A stretch of DNA of 64,000 nt from Progne subis subis (taxonomy: Eukaryota; Chordata; Aves; Passeriformes; Hirundinidae). The notes beneath the pieces were generated by a model. It was given only the letters and a program-made list of their open reading frames with translations. It was not told where the DNA came from and did not search any database. Where the stretch lies: NCBI GenBank assembly GCA_022316685.1, contig JAKJHU010000627.1, positions 1 to 64,000 of the forward strand. The letters run 5' to 3'. The stretch's first letter is position 1. Each line of letters opens with the position of its first letter. This document shows, one piece after another, positions 25,750 through 38,103 of the stretch. Both the position numbers and the translations under genes were made by a program.

Positions 25750-28700
25750 GTAAGAGGCAACTTGGCTGTGAACTGGTGAGGAAGGGAAGGTAAGAGGCTT
25801 TAGAAGAGCCTGGATGGGAATCAAAACTGTTTATTTTTGTATAAATTCTTGCTGGTCAGTAATATTTCAAGAGCTTTTGGCCGGAGGGGAAGCAGACAGC
25901 AGCCTCGCTGTCTATATTGCGATCATCTCTTTTGCAGATGATTCTTTGAAATGCTGTCCTACCATTATCAGAACACATCCTGTACCAGACCTTTGATATT
26001 CAGCTGAATTAGTCCAAACTAGAAAAGGCCTTTCCTTTGCATTTTGAAGCTCAGTGAAGAGTTTGCAGTTCTGAGCACTTTTAAACACCCCTGCTGTCCT
26101 TGCCGGCATCCCAGCCTGATCAGTGAGTCCTGCAAAGTGCCCAAGCCCAGCAAAGGACAGCTGTGCTGCACTGACAAGGGGCTGGTGCACAGTTGCTTGA
26201 AGGAACAATGACACAAGACCAAGAGGGACTGAAGCACACTGCAGACTGCAGCAGATCTGCCAAAAAGCATCAATGGCAGCAGGCAGAGTCACTGTGCGAA
26301 CTCCCTCGGAAATTGCTCCCATGTATATTTGATGGAGCACATCTCTGAAGAGCGTGCTTCTTCTAGGTCAATGCGATTCACTGTTTGAAATCAGCAGCCA
26401 CCATGCAAATGAAGATGAGGTCGCAATGTTTTAATCTCAGGGTTGATAAATGATGGTTCACAACAAGCAGCTAGAGAGGAATGATCAGATCTATGCTCAC
26501 ATTTAATTTTGGAGATATGATTTGCCTAAGGAGCCAAGTCTATATTCATAGCTGGCAGTGAGTATGGCAGCTGTTTAACTATCTAAAATGAGACTACATA
26601 ATCATTTTTAGGATAGAAAGTGAGGACTTGCCAAGAAATACATTTCTATACTATAGGAGACATGATTTTCAGACTAAAAAAGTCGAGTACTTGTTATCTT
26701 CCATTTATATAGATCCTATTTTGAATGTTATGTACGGTTCACAAACCAAAACTGAGCCTACAGTAGAATGAAAAGTAATTTTATTACTTTCCTTAGATAA
26801 TGAAACCCATCTGTTAGTACCAAAATTATATAACACCTCATGAAACAGCTTATTGGTCCCGTCATCTTATCTGAGCTCCATTTAGGAATGAGCTGCTAAT
26901 GGAATGGGTCAGCATTTGACTGTGCTTTAAAGAAATCCTGTGAGATTTTTCATCTCGATCTCTGCACTTCAGAAATCGTAAACACGAAGGTGACAACCAG
27001 TTTTGCAACTTTCCTGCTCATTTTAATGGCCAACTATTAAGCATAATTTCCCCGTGATTAATCCCCTGATACAGAAAACAAGCTCGTCTTAAAGGAGGAA
27101 AGCATTTCAGAGTCTTGTGTGCTGCTATTTCAAAGACAAATCTAAAGACCCGATTCCAAGCAAAATGGAATTTTATATGGGCTTAAACAACAAAAATAGC
27201 CCAGCATCTGTTGTTTTTTTCTGTACTGATGGATGATTTTTCTGTTGACTACCAAATTCTGTTTCAGAATTCATATAGAGCAGTAAGAACACCTTTCGTA
27301 TTTAACTGTGCACATGCCGCAATGGATAGTGAACTAATAACGGTTGAAAATAGTGGATCTTCCAAAGTTTGCAAACTATGGGGTTTTTATGCTACCATAT
27401 GATGAACATGAAGCCAAATTCCCATTTCTGATGAGGTCTCTTACATAATTTAGAGACTATAAAAAGAATTTTAATGTTTGTAAATGTAATTTCCGTTCTT
27501 TTCAATCAGAACAGTAATTCTATGCAAATGAGAAAGGGTTTGTGTTTCCCAAATAGCAGCTTCAGATAAACCCAGTTAGTGTAAGCTTTTGAAAGGTATT
27601 TTACTTGCACTAATAACAATCTGGCTGCTTTTAGATCATGTAATCTGAACTGATACTAAGTTTAAAGATTAAAAGTGAAGTGCAATCCTCAGGATTTAAC
27701 TATTAGATCCCACAGGATAAATGTACTGACTCCCATCCAGAAAGAGCAATGAGAACAATTTTAACTTCAGGCATGTCAGTAATCTCTTCATTTCAGTTGC
27801 TCTTTCGCAGGCTTAAAATAAAGCAAGTTCTTTATCAGAGTCAGCGTGTTTGGCAGCTTCTAGAAATGAGCTTTAATTTTCTTTACATCCTGACAAAAAC
27901 GCATTCCTCTTCAATTAAAAGTATACTTCAGATTTAACAGCAAATGTCATTATTTAGCTGTAATACTGCATACTAGAGAGTGGCTTAAATCATTTAAAGC
28001 CTTCACACACTTTCTCTGCCTGCTCTGTGCTGGGCATTATGAGCCTGATGGTAAAAGGACAAAGCCACTGTGTCCTCCCACCTATGATTTAAAAAGTAGC
28101 TTTTCAGTTGTCCTGGCAGGAATCTTAAAAATAGATTCCATTTTCATTTCCATAATAGTGATTCACACATAAAAAGACAAACTATATAAATAATCCTTGT
28201 ATGTATAATATTCCATTTGAGTAGAACAGCTCATTCTCACCGGTGCTGAGAGAGGAAATGTGTTCCACGAAAATGCCCTGGCTGAAGGGAAAATGATTGA
28301 ATTCAGCTTTGTGCATATTTGCCTTTCTTCTTCTTAATATTAACTAAAATTGAAAAGTGAAGAATCCAGTTAGCTGGAGGCTTAAGGAGAGCTGTTGCTT
28401 CATTGCAGGACTTTAAGGGAGCCTCTACCAGTAATACTGAGGGATCTCTTGAAAAGAATCATCCAGGTGATTGGGATTCCCTAAGGGATGAAGGGCTTAC
28501 CTGGCAGTGTGCACAGGACTGAAATCACCAGGTCAATAGTGAATCAGAAAACAGGTTTTGGTTACTACAAACACTTACATGGTCCACTTCTGTCGTGGGG
28601 CTGAGCTGATTTCTGTCTTTGTGGAGGGCTGGAGGGGTGAAACTGCAGCAATTCAGGTATCCCAAAGCAGGTGACCTCCCTTTAGCTTCATGACCATCAT

Positions 28701-29929
28701 CAAACTCCATTGTGAAGTAGCCACATCTTAAATACAGGGCTTTTTTACAAGTCTGGGTCTAATCCATTAAGTTTTAAGAAGTTTAAATGTGATGTTCCAA
28801 ATGGAGAAAGGTTGAGTCCAGATCCCAGCTAACAAGTTTGCCTGTTTGTCTGCAAGGAGCCACATGTGTTTCCAAATCTGGATGTACATATTGCTTCGAG
28901 TACCGAATTTTGTATTTCTGTGCAGAGAATGTACCAGCCAGGTAAAAGTAATTGTACATTTTGTGAAGTCATTTCCTTGTGACTTTAGCATCGATGAATA
29001 TGTATCACCAGCTATATAGACAGATATATTTGTCTGAAACACAGAAAAGAACAAAGCTGAGCTATGCTGAGGAGTAAGGGCCTCCAGTGAATCATTCATG
29101 AAATGAAACATTTACCATAGCTGTGAGCTACTGAGCAAAATGTTCAGTGCAAACATTCAAGTTCTCAGAATTAACAATGTTTCATTTCCTGTTTATAACA
29201 AAGCAATGGCGAGCTGGACAAATGGAATAAACTTTTCAGGCTGCTTCTAAACAGATTCCATGCAGCTGCTGCAGTTTTTTCTTCCATTGCTAGCTTTTCT
29301 CCTTTAGCACAGCTGCTCTGTGATAGGTCCACCTTATGCCTGTCCAAAGTGCTTTCAGAGTAATAAAACCTCTGTCACATCACTGAATGATGGTAGCTGA
29401 AATAATGCAGCTGCCTCAGCCCCTGGTGAGCGTGGGCACCGTGTCAGCACAGGAGCTCAGGGAAAGATATGAAAAAGTGTGAACGTTTCCTTTTCTTACT
29501 CACTTAGTGTGTGAGTTTACATAAAGGCTGGCTGGATTATCACATTTTAACATCTCAGAACTGTCCCAATATTTACAGTTCTTAAGTATTTAGCTGGATC
29601 TTCCAGAAAATACCATTCAATGGAATTTTTTTAAAAAGTCTTTAAAAAAATGACTCCACGTAAGTGTCTATGATAGCATCTTTACAACAATAAATCTTTC
29701 CTGAGCCCCGGCTGTAAAAGCTGAAATCCAAAACCCAGCAACTACAGCTGATGCTGACATGCCAGATGACAGGTATTAAACCCATGATTGGTTCTGAAAT
29801 TCAAGATCAAACAAAATGATCTTCAGCATAATGAGGAAAAAAATTATTGCACTTCAAAAGCACCATGATATTGCCATAGCAGTTGGAAAAAATTAATCCA
29901 GGCATTAAAAAGAGAAGGAAGGATCTGTT

Positions 29930-30230
29930 TCAGGGACATCTGGGTACTTGCAGGGAGAGAACAGGATGGGTGGCACAAGCAGGGTGCACTTTCACCTCTG
30001 GCAGCAGCTTCAGCCTGGGGACCTTTGCCCATGCTGGAATGGGCACACAGGCAGCGAGAGGAGACAGAAGGGGGACAAGGCTGCCAAGGTGTCCCATGCA
30101 GGCTCCCAGCACACACAGGGAGGTGCTGCCAGCTCCAGGGTGGAGTGGCAGCTTCCAACCAGGCCTGGTACCGTGGCAGAGCTGAGGGCAAGCGTGCCAG
30201 GAGGATTTGGAGCTTTTCTGTAAACAACAA
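29930..30230. other. GC-rich intronic block
   Basis: About 300 bp noticeably richer in G and C than the AT-rich flanks, giving overlapping open frames on both strands that reflect composition rather than coding. CpGs are few, so it is not a classical CpG island. No domain or repeat family is recognised. It may be an intronic regulatory element or simply a GC fluctuation. Confidence 0.4.
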
Positions 30231-32452
30231 ATGCGTTGCATTATTTAACTCCCGAGTACAAAGTAAGAGCTCAGAATTAATTGTGAAAAGGCATTGCAAC
30301 AACCCAGGGCTGTGTTTGCTTCCTGGAAAGGGCGTTACCGCTCCATGTCTGATGCCCGTGACGTCCGTGAGGAAATTTAGGTAAATAAATGCTAAATGGT
30401 AAATAATAGACTCCATCAATAACCACATTGACTCGTGGTCTAAGTAATAAATCCTGGGAGAGTGCTATGTTTGAATCCATATCCCACATACAGAGGCTTT
30501 TATTTCATTGTAATTTTACATTTTATTCTCAACTAAGACCAGCTCACGGGTTATGATGTTTCTGCTCTGTTGGCAGAAGTGCTATTTTAAATCACTCTGC
30601 ACCTGGCAATAATGTATTGCAAATACAGAGTAGGTTTTGCTCCTCTAGCAAAAGGATTTGCCAGATGGGCTTTCCTAATAAATTGTGTCTGATAAAAGGA
30701 CAAGAAGGTTATTTAAACAAAAAGATTTTAGCTATGCCATTACATTTAAAACAGATTGAGGATTTTGCCAGTAGATAAATCAAGGGGAAAATAGTGAACG
30801 GACAAAGTATTCTTTGCTTTTCTCTAGGAAGAAAGGCATGGGTGTCTAAGAGCAAAATAAGGAACACACAAAATTAATTATCTCAATAATAACGTAAAAG
30901 TGGGGTGAGAGCACATTTCAGCTTGCCCAGTTTCTAGTCACAGGAAGAAAAGTTTCAAGTACATGTGCCACGAGCGCTGCTGAGAGAAGCAGTGCTGGGT
31001 ACCAACATCATTTCTACTTTCTTTTAATGGAAAATTATCAGCCTGCTTCATTTTTTGTTATAGAAAGACCTTAAGTGCCTAATTGCAGAAAGAATTCCAG
31101 GTTGTGAGTCCTAATCTGGCAATTTGAACCCACGAGCTAGGCACATAAAATCATTCTTGTCCAAGTTCTCATTCTTGTCTCAATTTCAGTAGGCTTTGGA
31201 TCAGGCATTGAAGAGCAAAAGATGAGCAGTCCTGGTCCCACCAAAGTCTGTCTGGTACAGCCTGCTGCCCCTGGCTGTGGTCAATGGCAGAGGCCTAGGA
31301 AAGGTGTAAAAATAGAGAGGTGAATGTAGAGATTCTGTCCCTAAAGGCTTCCATAGCACAAGCAATTGCTGAGACAGAATTTGTGTCTTTCTAAAACCAT
31401 CAGGATGATGTAAAACATGTAATTTTTTAGCAGCTGGGTTAAAGCCCAGGGATATTAGTTTTCCTTACAACAGCTCACCTCTGTCAAACATTTGTGCCCT
31501 TTGAGTTGATGGCCCAGACATCGAATTCTCAAGCTGACTTTGCCCAATGTCACAGTGCGCCTTACATCCCCCTGCTTGGCTCTTGTGCAGCCTTTGAGTC
31601 TCAGGTTCTGTGCAAGCACTCAGGAAAGTCTTTAACACCTTGATTTTTCATCCAGCAGCCTGGAAATCTGTTCCTCTGAGATCTGGCTTCCATTCATCAC
31701 TCTGCAGTTTTAGAGTATCAATATGTTAATGTTTCCAGAGAGGCAGGAATTTCCCTGAGAGCTGTTTGATGTGAGTTGTCCCTCCTGGGCTGGCTCTTCC
31801 CATGGAGCTCTCCAGCCAATTTGTGACTAATCCTCGTGTCCTTCAAGAAAAAGGAACAGCATGAAGGGATGCTGAGGTGCCATCCCACGGTGCTGTTCAG
31901 GGAATTTGCACCTGGATCAGTTGCATTGTATGCCACCAAATTCAGAGAGATTCTCACTCTGTGTCCCCTTGTCTGCTGGGTTAAATTCACCCAACCAAAC
32001 CAGACCCAACCCATAAAATTTGGGGCAGAGCAGTGATGCAGGGCAGTTATTCATTATTTCATTTCTAGTTAGAATTTCTGGATATTTGATACCGACTCAA
32101 ATTGATTACATTAAATCCTTTGCACTGCACTCAAGTTATTCCATTATAGATCTGGTTAACTCTGTAGGATTGTAAAGTACAACACACAGAATTATTAAAG
32201 TGTGTATTTGAAATGCTGAATCAAGGCAGTGGCTCCATCACACCACCACTGTGTGTGTGTGTAAGAAATAGCAGACCCTGACTTAGAGAAAACTATTTTC
32301 CTTTTTAGAGATTCTTATTTCACACTGGAATATTTTGCAGGCATATCTGAAATCATATTTTCTGCAATGATTTCTTTTTTAAAGGAACCTCCAACTAGAA
32401 TTTTGTATCTTTCTGAATATTGTGTCTTCTTTGCTTTTTTCTCTTTTTATTG

Positions 32453-32496
32453 GTATTATTATTATTATATTTTATTATTATTATTATTATTATATT
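32453..32496. repeat. (ATT)n microsatellite
   Basis: About a dozen ATT units with one TTTT interruption near 32468-32471. Confidence 0.9.
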
Positions 32497-33756
32497 GATT
32501 GCTTCAGGCAATGATCAATTATCAAACAACTCTTTCAACCAAAGTGTGTAGATCCATCTATGTCTGAGCTTTGTTGGGTGAGAAGATTGGCAGCAGCCTG
32601 TGACCACGAGCTGTGCTGTTGCTCTGAGAAATGATGATGCTGAACTGTTTTTATGGTGATTTAACATTGAAACCTTATTATACTGTGAGCTCAAAGTCTC
32701 CCCTTTCCAAAGCTTGTGTCAGCAATAAAAGCAGTGACTTTCACAGGGAGGAAAGACTATCACCTCATTAGAGCTTTGCAGAGAAGCTTTAATGGCAGAG
32801 CTTCAGTTTAGGATAAAACCAGAAGTCAAGAGATAACTAAACAGCAGGAAACATGAATGCTGGGTGATACATAAACTCACTCTGAACAAACCAAAATGAA
32901 GATCAGAGTAGTTATCAATATTTTGTGGTTTTTTTTCTCCTGACTGTCATCCATTTGATGCATAATTTAATCACTATTTAAGTATAAGTTTAACTGCTTT
33001 TATAACAAAGGATCTTGCCAGACCTCAGCACTGGGGAAAGAACACAGCTGAGCACTGCTGGTTACTCTTCAGGACAGATTTTAGAAGCTCCACTATGAAT
33101 TTTCTGAAATGACATAATTTTCAAGTTCTGACAATCAGTGCTTAACCATAAATTATTTCTATTTACAAGATATAATTAGCAGGATTTGACATAAAGGGAA
33201 ATAGAATTATACCAATATGGAAAATAACACTTTCATATATAAAACTGTATCTAGTACAGATGAAAGTAAGCTTTAAAAAGATGAACTAATGCCTTTAATG
33301 GTTTTATGAAATTATACTGTAATTTCAATGTTGTAGTTCCTTTGATTTCCCAGTTCCTGAAAGAGGAACAGAGTTGGGATTACTCAGTGTTTGCTCAGAA
33401 CTCAGTTACAACCGGAGATGGATAAACTGCAGGAGTTTCCTACTTAGCTTAGGATGAACAAGTTCACTTTAAACTGAAAATGGCACTGTCAGGGTCAGTG
33501 TTGAAGTGTCAAAGCTCCAACTGGACAGGATTTCAGGAGACAGGCACGGGTGGAAAGAGCAAGCAGCTCACACCAAGGAGAAGTGCAAAAGCATGCTCTG
33601 AAGAGGACACTTTTTTTTTCCCCAAAGGCCATAAATAACCCTTGGAGTGCACTGCACTGTAATGACTTGCAATAACAGATTTTCTTACAGCAGAAAATGT
33701 CCTGGATGATACGATTGTCAATGCATCTCCAAGAGTATGCTGCCATTGATTCACTG

Positions 33757-34397
33757 TGTTGAGGGTTAAGTTCTCCTGTAGAATTTCCCCCCCCCCCCCC
33801 CCCCGTTTAAGTAGGGGCAGTTTAAGCGGTGCTTAACCTGACAAAAGAAGTTGATCACTTGGTTTTGGGGAAGGGAGGAGGCTCCGGAGAGAGCTGGGGG
33901 GTGGCCTCACTGCTCTCAGCTTTCCCGGGGAGGACGGTCGGGACTACGGTAGTGTCCTGGAGTCCACAGCTAACGGAGGAGTTTGGTCCTTGGGAATTCT
34001 ATCATCTGTTAGAGCGCCCAGGAATTCGGAGTTTCTTCGTTTACCCTGCTGGATTTTGGGTCAGCCCGGGTCCAGCCGCTGCGAGTTCTTCGGCACTGCC
34101 CACTTTGCCTGCCGGGGCACCCCCTGCTGCCTGCTGAGGACAAATCCATCGCTTCCAGCTTGCAGCCATCAGCGACGGACTTTGCCACCATTTGCCCTCA
34201 GGGTTCTTGGTTCTGTTTTACTGTTATTATAAGTGCTGTTGTTGTTTGTCTGTCCTGTTATATTTACTAGTAAAGGACTGTTATTCCTTTTCCCTATAGC
34301 TCTGACCGAAAGTTTTTTTTTTTTTTAATCTTCTAATTATAATAACCCGGAGGCTTGCCTCTCCTTAGCAGACAACTGTCTTTTTCAAACCAAGACA
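33757..34397 (+). repeat. 5' LTR of the ERVL-like provirus
   Basis: 641 bp, starting TGTTGAGGG and ending CCAAGACA (TG...CA termini). It contains an 18-C homopolymer at 33787-33804. It aligns from end to end with the 3' LTR and with the solo LTR at 48804. It differs from both mainly by single-base length changes (for example an extra G and a shifted G near 33935-33955, an extra T near 33990 and 34040, and a missing G near 34068), plus an A/G substitution near 34190. The polymerase II signals are not obvious. Confidence 0.93.
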
Positions 34398-34402
34398 GAA
34401 TT

Positions 34403-34420
34403 TGGCGCCCAATTCGTGGG
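34403..34420 (+). promoter_or_regulatory. Retroviral primer binding site, Lys-tRNA-like
   Basis: TGGCGCCCAATTCGTGGG lies five bases after the 5' LTR end. The first ten bases match the complement of the 3' end of the tRNA-Lys(1,2) class (TGGCGCCCAACGTGGGG). The following bases look altered by substitution or indel. The position is exactly as expected for reverse-transcription priming. An altered second half could be mutation or a base-calling problem. Confidence 0.7.
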
Positions 34421-34488
34421 CTCGAGGGGCATTGAGAGAAAAAGGAATAACAGTTCTTAAGTGCCTACATTGTTGTGTACTGGGCATC

Positions 34489-35625
34489 ATGTGGTCTGCC
34501 TTTGTCTGGTTCGGGTGGCATGTGGGTGTGGCCGTATTCCTCCCATTTGCTGGGCCTTTTCTAAACATGGGCCCTGTAACTAAGGTTGCTGTGGCTGTCA
34601 TCCAGTTTGCTATATGGGTTAACGAAATGAGGAAATCGTGGATTTTTAATTTTCTCTGGAAGGCAGGCACATGGATTCAGGGCTACCATACACTGACTGT
34701 GTGTTTTTGGGGTTATTTTAAGAACGGTACATACTGTGAGGAAATAATACCAGGGGAAACCTTTTCCCAACCCTTCACCCAGCTCTTTGGGCCTACCCCA
34801 CCAGTCTTTGAAGGGTTCAAATCTTTGAATGTTAATGACATCATACAGTGGCTGGTGTTGCTGGTATGCCTGTTCTGTGTAGCATTTAGAGATAAGGGGA
34901 GACTGGACTGGGTAACCACCCTGATACCTGCCCTAGGGAATAAGGATACTGCCCCACAGCCTGAGCCCATCCCACAGCCTGAGCCTGCCCCACAGCCTGA
35001 GCCTGCCCCACAGCCTGCCTCAGGAATAAACCACCCAGATTGGGTGAAGGAGATAGGTGAGATGCTGAGGGAGTACCTTGCCCCTGTAGTAGCCTCATTA
35101 GCCCCAGCTGCTGGGAAACCCTCCCCCTGCCCCAACAAAGGAGAGTCTGATGGTGCAGCAGCGGAACCCACAGACGTTACAACCGTCCAGGTTCCAGCTG
35201 AACCACAGGGGCAGCCACAGCCAGCAGCAGTGGCCCCTGTGGAAACAAAGAAGTACAAGGTGAAATCAGAGCACCCAGGCAACAAGGATAAGAAAGGAGG
35301 GCCCTCACAACCCACGGGGGACTCAGAGGTTGAGATCATCACCGAGTCCCTGACATATGAAAGTCTCCGTAATCTGCAAAAAGATCTTGCACGACGGGGA
35401 CGTGAGGCTTATACAGCCTGGTTAGTTCGGGTCTGGGACCTTATAGGTACAGGCGTGCAGCTAGATAGTAGTGAGGCAAGGAATTTGGGACCCTTGACCC
35501 AGGACTCAGGGTGTGAATCAGGTATTCGTAAGGGAGCCAGGGCCCCTTTCCCTTTGGGAGCGGCTTTTAATGAGTGTAAGGGAGAGGTTTGTCCACAGAG
35601 ACAGAATGCAGGAGCACCATCATAG
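34489..35625 (+). pseudogene. gag: gag, N-terminal part with hydrophobic segments
   Basis: Open frame from the first ATG at 34489 to 35625 (378 codons); the frame is also open back into the PBS. The first roughly 150 residues contain two or three strongly hydrophobic stretches (around FVWFGWHVGVAVFLPFAG, VAVAVIQFAIWV and WLVLLVCLFCVAF), unusual for a retroviral Gag, whose matrix domain is normally soluble. Next comes a Gln-Pro-Glu-Pro repeat, then a Pro/Ala/Gln-rich linker with a Lys-rich patch, and finally a capsid-like start (ESLTYESLRNLQKDL, LVRVWDLIGTGVQLD). The capsid continues in another frame from about 35589, so this gag is broken by a frame change before its end. Assignment as gag is from position and the capsid-like segment; the N-terminal domain is not one I recognise. 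Confidence 0.65.
34951..35020 (+). repeat. 18-bp tandem repeat coding for QPEPAP units
   Basis: About three and a half copies of an 18-nt unit (CCACAGCCTGAGCCTGCC) within gag, giving a Gln-Pro-Glu-Pro-Ala-Pro repeat. One unit has Ile in place of Ala. It forms a Pro-rich hinge between the hydrophobic N-terminal part and the linker and is likely to vary in copy number between elements. Confidence 0.85.
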
Positions 35626-36017
35626 AATGCGGCTGGAAGACCCTTGAGGAAGGGATCCAACAGCTGAGAGAAGTGGCAGTATTGGAGGTACTCTTTGGGA
35701 GGGGTGGACAGCATGATAATGACCCCGACAAAGTCAGGTGCACAGGGCAAATGCTGTGGAACCTGGCAACTCTAGGACCATCTAAATACGCCACCTTCAT
35801 TGCAACAATTAATGCCGATAACAACCGAGAGACAGTGGGTTCTGTGGCCAACAAGCTTAGAAATTATGAGAGCATGATCAGTGGCCCAATGCAGGCTCAG
35901 GTCTCTGCCATGGTTAAGGAACTCAGAGAGGAGATGAGGGAGGTGAGGGAGGAGATGAGGAGGAACAGTTCCTGTGTGGCACCGGTGCGAGTTACAGGCC
36001 CCAGAGTCAGAGCTTAA
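35589..36017 (+). pseudogene. gag: gag, C-terminal capsid part in shifted frame
   Basis: About 142 codons in a frame different from the preceding gag segment. It includes GQMLWNLATLGPSKYATFIA, which has the look of a retroviral capsid C-terminal domain, and then a highly charged, probably coiled-coil helix (KELREEMREVREEMRRN). It ends at a stop at 36015-36017. It overlaps the upstream frame by about 37 bp, so either a programmed shift or, more likely, a single-base indel separates the two. No Cys-Cys-His-Cys zinc knuckle is visible after it. Confidence 0.6.
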
Positions 36018-36367
36018 CGGCCCCCAGCTAGAGAGAGAGGGTACACCCCACGAGCTGACCTGTGGTTCTTCCTGAGTGACCATGGGAAGACATGGGAAGG
36101 TGGCATGGGAAACCCACTTCTGCCCTGGCAGCACGGGTGCGTGAGCTCAAAGAGAGAAACACTAACCGAGGGGGTTCCACTAAGATGAAGGTAGCCTCAA
36201 CCTCACATGACCAAGCTGCCAGGTATTATAGAAGTGAGGATATGTCAGATCCCTGTGAAGGAACCTCTACCATGTATGCCCAGGAAGGGAGTAATGACCA
36301 GTGCTAGAGGGGCCCTGCCTCTAGCCAGGGAGAGGCACGGGAAAACCGGATCTATTGGACGGTGTAG
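36018..36367 (+). pseudogene. gag-pro junction, broken frames
   Basis: About 350 bp between the capsid stop and the protease domain, in which no single frame stays open. The longest piece is 36092-36307 in one frame. The region should encode the end of Gag and the start of the protease precursor, but multiple stops and possible shifts make a product unlikely. No zinc knuckle is identified. Confidence 0.5.
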
Positions 36368-36601
36368 ATTAGATGGCCTGGCACATCAGAGCCACAGAAA
36401 TACGAAGCTTTAGTTGATACTGGTTCGCAGTGTACACTGATACCATCGGAATATGTGGGGACAGAACCTATTTCCATTGCCGGGGTGACGGGGGGATCAC
36501 AGGAACTGACTCTGTTAGAAGCTGAGGTAAGCCTGACCGGGAAGGAGTGGCAGAAACATCCAATTGTGACTGGCTCAGGGGCCCCGTGTATTTGGGCATA
36601 G
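36368..36601 (+). pseudogene. pro: Retroviral aspartic protease domain
   Basis: A short open frame of about 77 codons containing the catalytic motif LVDTGSQCTLIP (DTG codons at 36416-36424), characteristic of retroviral aspartic proteases that cut Gag-Pol and act as dimers. A Gly-rich flap-like VTGGSQ follows. The frame runs into a stop at 36599-36601 right at the point where the typical C-terminal motif of the domain begins, and that motif (LGIDFLRN) is found in the adjacent frame from 36592. A one-base length difference therefore interrupts the domain near its end. The active-site region looks intact. Confidence 0.75.
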
Positions 36602-37773
36602 ACTTCCTCCGGAATGGCTATTACAAAGACTCTAAAGGACTCAGGTGGGCTTTTGGAATAGCAGCTGTGGAGGCAGAGGGCATTAAGAAATTGAATGGCT
36701 TGCCTGGACTGTCGGAGAACCCATCTGCAGTAGGACTCCTAAAGGTAGAAGAGCAACGAGTTCCAGTTGCCACCTCGACGGTGCACCGCCGACAGTACCG
36801 GACAAATCGAGATGCCGTGATCCCCATCCACAAGATGATCCGTGAGCTGGAGAGCCAAGGGGTGGTCAGCAAAACCCACTCACCCTTCAACAGCCCCATC
36901 TGGCCTGTGCGCAAGTCTGACGGAGAATGGAGATTGACTGTGGACTACCGTGCCTTGAACGAAGTGACTCCACCATTGAGCGCTGCTGTGCCGGACATGC
37001 TGGAACTCCAGTACGAGCTGGAGTCCAAGCCAGCAAAATGGTACGCCACTATTGACATTGCTAACACATTTTTCTCCATTCCTCTGGCTGCAGAATGCAG
37101 GCCTCAGTTTGCTTTCACCTGGAGGGGCGTGCAGTACACCTGGAACCGACTGCCCCAGGGGTGGAAACACAGTCCTACCATCTGCCATGGACTGATCCAG
37201 GCTGCACTGGAAAAGGGTGAGGCTCAGGAGCACCTACAGTATATCGATGACATCATTGTGTGGGGGAAACACGGCAATGGAAGTGTTTGAGAAGGAGAGA
37301 AGATCATCCAAATTCTCCTGAAAGCTGGTTTTGCCATCAAGCAGAGCAAGGTCAAGGGACCTGCCCGAGAGATCCAGTTCCTGGGAGTAAAGTGGCAAGA
37401 TGGACGGCGGCAGATTCCCACTGAGGTCATCAATAAGATCACCGCAATGTCTCCACCGACCAGCAAGAAGGAAACACAAGCTTTCCTAGGCGCCATAGGT
37501 TTCTGGAGGATGCACATTCCTGAGTACAGCCAGATTGTGAGCCCTCTCTACCTGGTCACCCGCAAGAAGAACGATTTCCACTGGGGCCCTGAACAGCAAC
37601 AAGCCTTTGCCCAGATCAAACAGGAGATCGCTCATGCAGTAGCCCTTGGCCCAGTCAGGACAGGACCAGATGTGAAGAACGTGCTCTACTCAGCAGCCGG
37701 GAACAATGGCCTGTCCTGGAGCCTTTGGCAGAAGTGCCTGGGGAGACTCGGGGCCAGACCACTGGGATTCTGA
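36592..37773 (+). pseudogene. pol: Reverse transcriptase with in-frame stop
   Basis: This frame encodes the end of protease and the RT fingers, palm and thumb. Visible RT features are SPFNSPIWPVRK, WRLTVDYRALN, WYATIDIANTFFSIPL (first catalytic Asp), FAFTWRGVQYTWNRLPQGWK and the active-site YIDD at 37240-37251. A TGA stop at 37288-37290 interrupts the frame about twelve codons after YIDD. The same frame is then open to 37773 and carries thumb and connection sequences (FLGVKWQDG, KKETQAFLGAIGFWRMHIP). It ends at a second break near 37725-37773, after which homology continues in another frame. As written, no full RT can be made. Confidence 0.88.
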
Positions 37774-38066
37774 GCCGAAGCTACAGAGGGTCTGAAGCCA
37801 ACTACACTCCAAACGAGAAGGAAATCTTGGCCGCCTATGAAGGAGTTCAAGCTGCCTCAGAGGTGATTGGCACAGAAGCACAACTCCTGCTGGCACCTCG
37901 ACTACCAGTGCTGGGGTGGATGTTTAAAGGAAAGGTTCCCTCCACCCATCATGCCACCGACGGCACGTGGAGCAAATGGATTGCCCTCATCACTCAGCGT
38001 GCCCGCATTGGAAACCCAAATCGCCCTGGGATTTTGGAGATAATTACAAAACTGGCCAGAAGGTGA
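37725..38066 (+). pseudogene. pol: RT connection/tether segment in shifted frame
   Basis: About 113 codons in a different frame from the RT and from the RNase H segments on either side. It contains ANYTPNEKEILAAYEGVQAA, a motif found in the connection region between RT and RNase H of retroviral pol proteins. Two frame changes, one at each end, separate it from its neighbours, consistent with small indels. Confidence 0.75.
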
Positions 38067-38103
38067 GAACTTTGGTCTCACAGATGAAGAGGAGCAGGAA
38101 CAA

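Larger units (their letters stand above)
25750..33756 (+). other. PITPNC1: PITPNC1 intron (presumed), up to the provirus
   Basis: Non-coding sequence after the last visible exon. It contains a GC-rich block around 29.93-30.23 kb and an ATT microsatellite at 32453-32496. I looked for the next PITPNC1 exon and did not find it. Open frames such as 25912-26340 (-) and 29844-30428 (-) show no recognisable protein. Confidence 0.65.
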